From the NCBI RefSeq assembly GCF_036178145.1, contig NZ_CP108067.1:1674001-1738000 (forward strand): a stretch of DNA of 64,000 bases. Direction: 5' to 3'. The stretch comes from Streptomyces sp. NBC_00273 (lineage in GTDB: Bacteria; Actinomycetota; Actinomycetes; Streptomycetales; Streptomycetaceae). Position numbers and translations under genes: made by a program. Shown piece by piece: positions 33,526 through 40,739 of the stretch. The stretch's first letter is position 1. Each line of letters starts with the position of its first letter. The notes beneath the pieces are model-generated. The model saw nothing but the letters and a program-made list of their open reading frames with translations. It ran no database searches and had not been told where the DNA came from.

Positions 33526-34740
33526 CTAGTCCTGCCAGTAGAAGAGCAGGGTGTGGACGTCCAACGGGTCGCGGCTGCCGAAGTAGTACACCCCGAGGTC
33601 GGTGACCCGGAGGGAGCCGACGGCTTGGTCGATCCAGCGGAAGCCGGCGGATTCGAGGGCGCGGTGCACGTCCGGGTCGTCGTCGTGATCGGTGGCGAAC
33701 CGGCCGAGCGTGCTGATGAACACCTTGCTGTCGCTCGGGCCGTAGCCGATCACGTGGTACGTACCGTCCCCCTGTCGGTTGTCCTCTCCGCAGGAGACCG
33801 GCGGCTTCGGTGCGAGGCCCGCGGCGGTGAGGGCGGCCACGGCCCGCCGCAGCTGCTCGGCCGTATCGGTGGCCGGCGGCGGCCGCGTGCACACGGCCTC
33901 GATCCGCCACCGCGGATCGGTCCGCTCCTCGGCCCACGGCCCGTACTCGTGGACGATCGCCGCGCGCAGTTCCTCGTCCAGGCCGGCCACCTCGACGCGG
34001 GGCCGTCCCAGCTCCTCGTACAGCCGCCGGGTCTCGGCGGTGTCATCGGTCAGCCGGTGCAGCGCGTACAGGGCCCACAGCTTCGCCTCCTCGGTCGGCG
34101 CCCCGGTGAGGTAGCCGCGCAGCCGTTCGGGGTCGGTCAGGAACTCCTGGGCGCGGTACGCGACCGCCCGGTCGGGGTCGGCGAGCGCATCGGTGACGTC
34201 CTCGCCGGCTCGGTGGCGCATGCGAACGCCGGTGGAGCGGTCCTCGGGCCGGGCCCCGTCGAGTTCGGCCAGCACCGCCCGGGCCCCGTGCCGGGCGGCC
34301 AGTGCGTCCAGCCCCGCCTCGCCGGCCTCCCGCCGGTGACGCCACGGACTGAAGGCGAGCGTCGCCAGGGCGCCCACCGCCGTCAGGTCGCCGAGCGCGC
34401 CGCGGGCCCCCAGGACCGCCTCGGCCATGCCGTACGCGCCCTCCTGCTGCCGGTCCTCGTGCCGCAGCCAGGGCAGCAGCTCGGGGCGGTCCGCGAGCAG
34501 GCCCAGCAGGGCGATGCGCACTTCGCCCACATCGCCGGTGTCCTGGACGCAGGCGATCAACCGGGCCACCTGCCGCTCCGGCACCCGTCCGGCCAGGGCC
34601 TGCGCGCAGGCTTTGCGGCGCCACCACGGCTGGGCCGCGTCGGCCGCGCACTTCGCGAGGGCGTCCGCGTCGCACGCGCGCAGGCCCGCGGTGTCGGTCC
34701 GCCCGGCTTCCGGGGTCAGCTTCTTGATCGTCTTCGCCAT
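33526..34740 (-). CDS. HEAT-repeat-like hypothetical protein
   Basis: A 404-residue protein. Residues about 40-260 are alpha-helical repeats of HEAT/PBS-lyase character (WWRRKACAQAL, EVRIALLGLLADRPELL, VAYRAQEFLTD), suggesting a protein-binding solenoid. The C-terminal 110 residues form a separate alpha/beta domain (VFISTLGRFATD, DLGVYYFGSRDPLDVHTL). No enzyme motif is recognised. It diverges from recQ and precedes the NERD helicase, but a functional link is unproven. Confidence 0.75.
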   Translation of the reverse strand: MAKTIKKLTPEAGRTDTAGLRACDADALAKCAADAAQPWWRRKACAQALAGRVPERQVARLIACVQDTGDVGEVRIALLGLLADRPELLPWLRHEDRQQEGAYGMAEAVLGARGALGDLTAVGALATLAFSPWRHRREAGEAGLDALAARHGARAVLAELDGARPEDRSTGVRMRHRAGEDVTDALADPDRAVAYRAQEFLTDPERLRGYLTGAPTEEAKLWALYALHRLTDDTAETRRLYEELGRPRVEVAGLDEELRAAIVHEYGPWAEERTDPRWRIEAVCTRPPPATDTAEQLRRAVAALTAAGLAPKPPVSCGEDNRQGDGTYHVIGYGPSDSKVFISTLGRFATDHDDDPDVHRALESAGFRWIDQAVGSLRVTDLGVYYFGSRDPLDVHTLLFYWQD

Positions 34741-34837
34741 CCCGGGATGCTACTGGGCGCCGCCGGGCCGGGCCCTCCCGTTTTCCGGGTCCGGGCGAAC
34801 GGGATCCGGTGTCGGTGGGTGTCGATAGGCTTCGTGG

Positions 34838-36862
34838 ATGGCACTCCCCGACGCTTCCCCCGAGACCTCCGAGACCTCCGACGCACTGCAGGTACTGCAC
34901 CGCGTGTTCGGCTACAGCTCCTTCCGCGGTGAGCAGCAGGAGATCATCGAGCAGGTCGTCGGCGGTGGTGACGCCCTCGTGCTGATGCCGACCGGCGGCG
35001 GCAAGTCGCTCTGCTACCAGATCCCGGCGCTCGTCAGAGAGGGCACGGGCATCGTCATCTCGCCGCTCATCGCGCTGATGCAGGACCAGGTGAACGCGCT
35101 GACCGCCCTCGGGGTGCGGGCCGGATTCCTCAACTCGACGCAGGACCCGTACGAGCGGCAGACGGTCGAGCAGGCGTTCCTCGCCGGCGAGCTGGACCTG
35201 CTCTACCTGGCCCCCGAGCGGCTGCGCACCGAGAGCACCCAGCGGCTGCTCGACCGGGGGACGGTCTCGCTCTTCGCGATCGACGAGGCGCACTGCGTCG
35301 CCCAGTGGGGTCACGACTTCCGGCCCGACTACCTCGCGCTGTCGATGCTGCACGAGCGCTGGCCGAAGGTGCCGCGGATCGCGCTGACCGCGACGGCCAC
35401 CGAGGCCACCCATGCCGAGATCGTGGCGCGGCTGGGCCTGGAGGAGGCCCGGCACTTCGTCGCGAGTTTCGACCGGCCGAACATCCAGTACCGGATCGCC
35501 CCGAAGAACAACCCGCTCAAGCAGGTGCTGGAGCTGATCCGCAGCGAGCACGCCGGTGACGCCGGAGTCGTCTACTGCCTCTCGCGGGCCTCCGTGGAGA
35601 AGACCGCTGCCTTCCTGGTGGAGCAGGGCATCGACGCCGTGGCGTACCACGCCGGCATGGACGCCCGGGCGCGCGCGGCGAACCAGGCGCGCTTCCTGCG
35701 GGAGGACGGGGTCGTGGTGGTGGCCACGATCGCCTTCGGCATGGGCATCGACAAGCCGGACGTGCGCTTCGTGGCGCACCTCGACCTGCCGAAGTCGGTC
35801 GAGGGCTATTACCAGGAGACCGGCAGGGCCGGCCGCGACGGCGAGCCGGCCACGGCGTGGCTGGCGTACGGCCTGCAGGACGTGGTGCAGCAGCGCAAGC
35901 TCATCGAGGGTTCCGAGGGCGACGAGACGCACCGCCGGTCCCTGAGCATGCACCTGGACGCCATGCTCGCGCTGTGCGAGACGGTCGACTGCCGCCGGGT
36001 GCGGCTGCTGGAGTACTTCGGGCAGTCGGGCGCACCGTGCGGCAACTGCGACACGTGCCTGACGCCGGGCGAGTCCTGGGACGCGACGGTCGCCTCGCAG
36101 AAGCTGCTGTCGACCGTGTGGCGACTGGCGAACGAACGGCGGCAGAAGTTCGGCGCCGGCCAGATCATCGACATCCTCCAGGGCAAGAAGACGGCCAAGG
36201 TCATCCAGTTCGACCACGACGGGCTCTCGGTGTTCGGCGTCGGGGCGGACCTGGGCACCGCGGAGTGGCGGGGCGTCGTACGCCAGCTGCTGGCGCAGCG
36301 GCTGCTGGCGGTGGAGGGCGAGTACGGGACGCTGGTGCTGACGGAGGACAGCGGCGAGGTGCTGGGCGGACGCCGCAGCGTCTCCATGCGGAAGGAGAAG
36401 GCGCCCGCCCCAACCGCCCGCAAGGAGTCCGGATCGCGCTCGGGCAAGGGCGCCCGCGTACCGGTCGACCTGCCGGCCGCGGCCGAACCGGTCTTCCTGG
36501 CCCTGCGCGCCTGGCGGGCCGAGACGGCGAAGGAGCAGGGCGTACCGGCGTACGTCGTCTTCCACGACGCGACGCTGCGGGAGATCGCGACGCGGTTGCC
36601 CACCACGACGGAGGAACTGGGCACCATCGGCGGCGTCGGCGAGGCCAAGCTCACCAAGTACGCCGAGGGCGTCCTCGACACCCTGGCGCAGTGCGCCGCC
36701 ACGGTCCCGGCCGCCGCCTCCACACCGCCGGCCGAGTCCGCCGCTCCGGCTCACCCGGCGACTCCGCCCGCGGCACGGCCCGCGGCGTCGGCACCGGACT
36801 TCGACGAGCCGCCCTTCGACCTGGACGAGATGGCTCCGCCGCCCTGGGACGACTGGCAGTAA
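34838..36862 (+). CDS. recQ: ATP-dependent DNA helicase RecQ
   Basis: A 674-residue RecQ-family SF2 helicase. It contains [12 protein letters not shown] (motif 0), Walker [16 protein letters not shown] box [16 protein letters not shown] with the RecQ aromatic loop, GRAGRDG (motif VI), and the zinc-binding C...CGNCDTC cluster. A winged helix and an HRDC domain (residues about 545-620) follow, then a Pro/Ala-rich acidic tail. It unwinds DNA 3'-5' in recombination and repair. The start is ATG 34838. Confidence 0.92.
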   Translation: MALPDASPETSETSDALQVLHRVFGYSSFRGEQQEIIEQVVGGGDALVLMPTGGGKSLCYQIPALVREGTGIVISPLIALMQDQVNALTALGVRAGFLNSTQDPYERQTVEQAFLAGELDLLYLAPERLRTESTQRLLDRGTVSLFAIDEAHCVAQWGHDFRPDYLALSMLHERWPKVPRIALTATATEATHAEIVARLGLEEARHFVASFDRPNIQYRIAPKNNPLKQVLELIRSEHAGDAGVVYCLSRASVEKTAAFLVEQGIDAVAYHAGMDARARAANQARFLREDGVVVVATIAFGMGIDKPDVRFVAHLDLPKSVEGYYQETGRAGRDGEPATAWLAYGLQDVVQQRKLIEGSEGDETHRRSLSMHLDAMLALCETVDCRRVRLLEYFGQSGAPCGNCDTCLTPGESWDATVASQKLLSTVWRLANERRQKFGAGQIIDILQGKKTAKVIQFDHDGLSVFGVGADLGTAEWRGVVRQLLAQRLLAVEGEYGTLVLTEDSGEVLGGRRSVSMRKEKAPAPTARKESGSRSGKGARVPVDLPAAAEPVFLALRAWRAETAKEQGVPAYVVFHDATLREIATRLPTTTEELGTIGGVGEAKLTKYAEGVLDTLAQCAATVPAAASTPPAESAAPAHPATPPAARPAASAPDFDEPPFDLDEMAPPPWDDWQ

Positions 36863-37328
36863 CCGCTCCGGTCGCACGGGGAGTCGGGGTGGCGGCACCC
36901 CACGCCCATGGGCATCCGGCCCATGGGCGTCCGGCGACCCGGTGTGAGGGGCCCGTCACCCCGCGCTCCCCCGGGAAACCTGCACAGGGCGTTCGCGATC
37001 TCGACAGCACACCTCCCCCGCGCGGCGATTTGTCCGCATATGCCCTGTCCGTTTGATTGCACTTGCTCCCGTTCAGTTCCTTGTAAGCAACCCCCTACCC
37101 TGATCTGTTACTCGATCTTGTGAAGAAGTCGCCAGCATTCCGTGAATCATGCTGCACGTCCGTCGGCATAGGTGGCCGTCCGCACGTGACGGGAAGTCAA
37201 CGGGATTCGGTGGGGGGCTCGTTCGCGTGCTTTCATCTTGCCCATCGCAGCAGTCAGGAACGGCGGCCGAGTTTCGCGCCGCCCGCCGCGCGGCGATGAA
37301 TTCCTCCCCCCAATGAAAGGTGCGCGCC
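36863..37328. other. Gene-free region with a 15-bp tandem duplication
   Basis: This 466-bp stretch holds no convincing gene. Near recQ, CCCATGGGCRTCCGG is duplicated in tandem (36905-36934), each copy containing the palindrome GCCCATGGGC. Bases 37040-37130 are less G/C-rich than the surroundings and probably hold the promoter of the precursor peptide gene; I could not pick a convincing -35/-10 pair. Confidence 0.5.
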
Positions 37329-37568
37329 ATGCGTAACGACCTTGAGACCCGCGAGATCGACGACACCGAGCTGGACGGCGTGTCCGGCGGCATCATCAGC
37401 GTGTCCGGCGGCCTGGCAGGCGCCGTGACCAGCGATGTCAACAACGTCGTGGGCGTCGTGGGCTCCCTCAACACCGTCCAGGCCGCAACCGGCATCGTTT
37501 CCCACGTCCCCGGTCTCGTCACGGGCATCACCGGTGTTTCGGTGAACTCCGGTCGCGCCGGTCTCTGA
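37329..37568 (+). CDS. Double-glycine-leader precursor peptide, cysteine-free
   Basis: A 79-residue peptide. The leader (residues 1-21) ends in ELDGVSGG. Counted back from the Gly-Gly cut site it has Ile at -12, Glu -8, Leu -7, Val -4 and Gly -2/-1, the canonical substrate pattern for C39 peptidases. The 58-residue core (from IISVSGG) is hydrophobic and Gly/Val/Ser/Thr-rich, has two GxxxG motifs, only one Arg and one His, and no Cys, Lys or aromatic residue. Lanthionine or disulfide formation is therefore impossible. ATG 37329 has GAAAGG 8 nt upstream. An exporter operon with a C39 peptidase follows. It is the predicted secreted product. Confidence 0.85.
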   Translation: MRNDLETREIDDTELDGVSGGIISVSGGLAGAVTSDVNNVVGVVGSLNTVQAATGIVSHVPGLVTGITGVSVNSGRAGL

Positions 37569-37580
37569 TCGGAAATAGCC

Positions 37581-37620
37581 CGTGAACCCCGGATCATCCC
37601 CCACGGTTCCGGGGTTCACG
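37581..37620. terminator. Strong hairpin between precursor and exporter genes
   Basis: A perfect 13-bp stem (CGTGAACCCCGGA and its complement) with a 14-nt loop, 13 bp after the peptide stop. It probably acts as a partial terminator giving more precursor than exporter mRNA, or as an mRNA stabiliser. Confidence 0.75.
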
Positions 37621-37670
37621 GCCGTCCGCGTTTCCGCCCGACGATACGAATGCAGCCGAAGGAACAGTCC

Positions 37671-38477
37671 GTGCAGTTTCGCCAAAAGGCTCTTTCCAAG
37701 CTGCAATCGCCCGAGGAATTGGACCTGCCCGTCCGCCTGGCCCGCCCGCAGGGGCGACTCGTCCTGGCCGTCACGGTCGCCGTCATGGCGGCCGCGACCT
37801 ACTGGGCCTTCACCGGCACCGTGTCCTCCAAGCTGAGCGCATCCGGCATCCTCACCCGGGCGGAGGGCAGCTACGTGCTGCAGACGCCCGTCGCGGGACA
37901 GGTGACCGGGGTCCTCGCCGAGGAAGGCCAGCTGCTGGCGGCCGGTGCGCCCCTGCTCAACGTCCGTACGGAGCAGGGGGAACGACCCGTGCGCGTGGTG
38001 ACCGGCGGCCGGTTGACGACCCTGGTGGCCAAGGTGGGTTCGGTCATCTCCACGGGTGCGGACGTGGCCACCGTAGAACGTGCGAAGGGGCCGCAGGACC
38101 CGCTGGTGGCCGTGCTGTACGTGCCGGGCGGCAGCGGCTCCGCGATCGCCGTGGGCGCCCCGGTCGACCTGAGCGTGCAGTCCGTCCCGCAGCAGCGGTT
38201 CGGCATGCTGCGCGGGCGCGTCACCGCGGTCGGCCGCGCACCCCTGACGCGGGCGCAGATCGGCGGCTTCCTCGGCGACGGCGGGCTCGCCGAACAGTTC
38301 TCCCGCCAGGGCAGCCCGGTGGCCGTGGTCGTACGCCTCGAACGCTCCTCCGCCACCCCCTCCGGCTACCGGTGGTCCTCCGCCGACGGGCCCCCGTACG
38401 CCGTCGATTCGAGGACGCCGGTCACCGGAGCCGTCCACCTCGCCGCGCAGCGCCCGGTCGACTGGCTGCTGCCGTGA
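37671..38477 (+). CDS. NHLM-type HlyD-like bacteriocin secretion protein
   Basis: A 268-residue membrane-fusion-type adaptor. One membrane helix lies near residues 24-45 (LVLAVTVAVMAAATYWAF). A biotinyl-lipoyl-like barrel follows (LQTPVAGQVTGVLAEEGQLLAAG), then a beta-rich C-terminal part. The start is GTG 37671, preceded by GAAGGA; the resulting MQFRQKALSKLQSPEELD matches the usual N-terminus of NHLM HlyD proteins. It would link the peptidase-ABC transporter to the outer surface. Its stop overlaps the next GTG (GTGA). Confidence 0.85.
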   Translation: MQFRQKALSKLQSPEELDLPVRLARPQGRLVLAVTVAVMAAATYWAFTGTVSSKLSASGILTRAEGSYVLQTPVAGQVTGVLAEEGQLLAAGAPLLNVRTEQGERPVRVVTGGRLTTLVAKVGSVISTGADVATVERAKGPQDPLVAVLYVPGGSGSAIAVGAPVDLSVQSVPQQRFGMLRGRVTAVGRAPLTRAQIGGFLGDGGLAEQFSRQGSPVAVVVRLERSSATPSGYRWSSADGPPYAVDSRTPVTGAVHLAAQRPVDWLLP

Positions 38478-40738
38478 CCGCGCCGCACCTCCCTCCCGCC
38501 GGGCGCCGGCGCCACCGGCCCGAGCCGAAGGGCGGCTCCCGCCGCAGGCCCGCGTCCGTACCCGCGCCCGTACGGCGGGGCAGGACGCCCCGCCCCGTAC
38601 GCACCCCCACCGTGCTGCAGATGGAGGCGGTGGAGTGCGGCGCCGCCGCCCTGGCCATGGTGCTCGGCCACCACGGCCGCTTCGTACCGCTGGAAGAGCT
38701 GCGCATCGCGTGCGGTGTCTCCCGGGACGGCTCCCGCGCCAGCAACCTCCTCAAGGCCGCCCGTGGGTACGGCCTGACGGCCAAGGGCATGCAGATGGAC
38801 CTGGCCGCGCTCGCCGAAGTGAGCGCCCCGGCCGTCCTCTTCTGGGAGTTCAACCACTACGTCGTCTACGAGGGCACGGCCCGGCGGCTCGGCCGCACGG
38901 GCATGTACGTCAACGACCCCGCCAAGGGCCGCCGGTTCGTCCCCATGGACGAGTTCGACACCAGCTTCACCGGGGTCGTCCTCACCTTCGAGCCCGGCGA
39001 CGGGTTCCGCCGCGGTGGCCGCGGACCGGGCGTCCTCGGGGCCGTGCCGGCCCGTCTGCGGGGCACCTCGGGCACCATGGCCGCCGCCGTGGCCGCCAGC
39101 CTCCTCCTGGTCGTCGTCGGCGCGGCGGTACCGGCCCTGAGCCGCACCTACATCGACATGTTCCTCATCGGCGAGCAGACCTCCCTGCTCGGTGTGCTGT
39201 TCGCCTCGATGGCCGTCGCCCTCGTCCTCACCGCGACCCTCACCGCACTGCTGCAGGCCAACCTGCTGCGCGGGCGCATCATCGCCTCGACCCTGAGCAG
39301 CGCCCGCTTCTTCCGGCACCTGCTCAGGCTTCCGGTCACCTTCTACTCCCAGCGCAACCCGGCCGACCTGGTCCAGCGCCTGCAGTCCAACGACGCCGTC
39401 GCCGAGACCCTCGCCCGGGACCTGTCCGCCGCGGCCGTGGACGCCGTGGTGGTCGTGCTCTACGCGGTGCTGTTGTGGACCTACGATCCGCAGCTCACCC
39501 TCGTCGGCGTGGCCGTGGCGCTGCTCAACGTGGTCGCCCTGCGGATCGCGATCCGGCTGAGGGCCACCGGTACCAGGAAGCTGCGCGCCGAGAGCGCCCG
39601 GCTGACCAACACCGCGTACAGCGGTCTCCAGCTCATCGAGACGATGAAGGCGACGGGCGGCGAGAACGGGTTCTTCCGCCGTTGGGCCGGACAGCACGCC
39701 GTCACCCTCGACGTGCAGCAGCGGCTCGGCGTGCCCAGCGCCTGGCTGGCGATCGTCGCGCCCACGCTCGCGGCGTTCAACAGCGCGCTGATCCTGACGA
39801 TCGGCGGCCTGCGGGCGGTGGAGGGCCACCTCACCGTGGGCCTGCTCGTCGCCTTCCAAGCCCTGGTGACCAGCTTCACCGCCCCGATCTCCCGGCTGGG
39901 CGGCGTCGCCGGCCGGATCCAGGACTTCGCGGCCGACGTCGCCCGGCTGGGCGACGTGGAGAACTTCCCGGTCGACCGGGTCTACTCACGCCGCGAGCCC
40001 GCGGCCTCCACCCGACGCCTCAAGGGCCACGTGGAGCTGGACCGCATCACGTTCGGCTACAACCCTCTGGACGCCCCGCTGCTCGAGGACTTCTCGCTGA
40101 CGGTCGGACCCGGGCAGCAGGTCGCGCTCGTCGGGGGCTCCGGCAGCGGCAAGTCCACCGTCTCCCGGCTCGTCTCCGGCCTCCACGCCCCCTGGGCCGG
40201 GGCCGTACGCATCGACGGGATGCGGCTGGAGGACATACCGCGCGGGGCGCTGGCCGCTTCCGTCTCCTTCGTCGACCAGGACGTCTTCCTCTTCGAGGGC
40301 ACCGTCCGCGACAACGTCACGCTGTGGGACCCCTCCATCACGGACGAGGCCGTGATCGCCGCACTGGAGGACGCCGCCGTGCACGAGGTGGTGGCCCGCC
40401 GCCCCGGTGGCATCCACAGCCGCGTCGAGCAGGACGGCCGCAACTTCTCCGGCGGCCAGCGCCAGCGCCTGGAGATCGCACGGGCGCTCGTGCGCCGCCC
40501 CAGCGTCATGGTGCTCGACGAAGTGACCAGCGCCCTGGACGCGGTGACCGAGCAGGTCATCATCGACAACCTGCGCCGCCGCGGCTGTGCCTGTGTGGTC
40601 ATCGCCCACCGGCTGAGCACGGTGCGCGACAGTGACGAGATCGTCGTGCTCGACCGGGGCACGGTCGTGGAACGAGGGCGGCACGAACGGCTGGTCGCCG
40701 CGCAGGGCCCGTACGCCGCACTGGTCAGGGAGCACTGA
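38474..40738 (+). CDS. NHLP-family C39 peptidase / ABC transporter (peptidase-permease-ATPase)
   Basis: A 754-residue bacteriocin-type exporter. The N-terminal C39 peptidase has Cys55 (MEAVECGAAALAM), His128 (FNHYVVYEG) and Asp148 (YVNDPAKG), so the peptidase looks active and would cut after the Gly-Gly of the precursor. A six-helix permease follows, then an ATPase with Walker A GGSGSGKST, signature FSGGQRQR and Walker B MVLDE. A basic, Arg/Pro-rich extension of about 40 residues precedes the peptidase. It starts at GTG 38474, overlapping the HlyD-like gene. Confidence 0.92.
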   Translation: MTAPHLPPAGRRRHRPEPKGGSRRRPASVPAPVRRGRTPRPVRTPTVLQMEAVECGAAALAMVLGHHGRFVPLEELRIACGVSRDGSRASNLLKAARGYGLTAKGMQMDLAALAEVSAPAVLFWEFNHYVVYEGTARRLGRTGMYVNDPAKGRRFVPMDEFDTSFTGVVLTFEPGDGFRRGGRGPGVLGAVPARLRGTSGTMAAAVAASLLLVVVGAAVPALSRTYIDMFLIGEQTSLLGVLFASMAVALVLTATLTALLQANLLRGRIIASTLSSARFFRHLLRLPVTFYSQRNPADLVQRLQSNDAVAETLARDLSAAAVDAVVVVLYAVLLWTYDPQLTLVGVAVALLNVVALRIAIRLRATGTRKLRAESARLTNTAYSGLQLIETMKATGGENGFFRRWAGQHAVTLDVQQRLGVPSAWLAIVAPTLAAFNSALILTIGGLRAVEGHLTVGLLVAFQALVTSFTAPISRLGGVAGRIQDFAADVARLGDVENFPVDRVYSRREPAASTRRLKGHVELDRITFGYNPLDAPLLEDFSLTVGPGQQVALVGGSGSGKSTVSRLVSGLHAPWAGAVRIDGMRLEDIPRGALAASVSFVDQDVFLFEGTVRDNVTLWDPSITDEAVIAALEDAAVHEVVARRPGGIHSRVEQDGRNFSGGQRQRLEIARALVRRPSVMVLDEVTSALDAVTEQVIIDNLRRRGCACVVIAHRLSTVRDSDEIVVLDRGTVVERGRHERLVAAQGPYAALVREH

Positions 40739-40739
40739 G

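Noticed and set aside
37329..37568. Lanthipeptide, sactipeptide or thiopeptide precursor
   Set aside because: The peptide has no cysteine at all, and no LanM, LanB or radical-SAM gene lies nearby.
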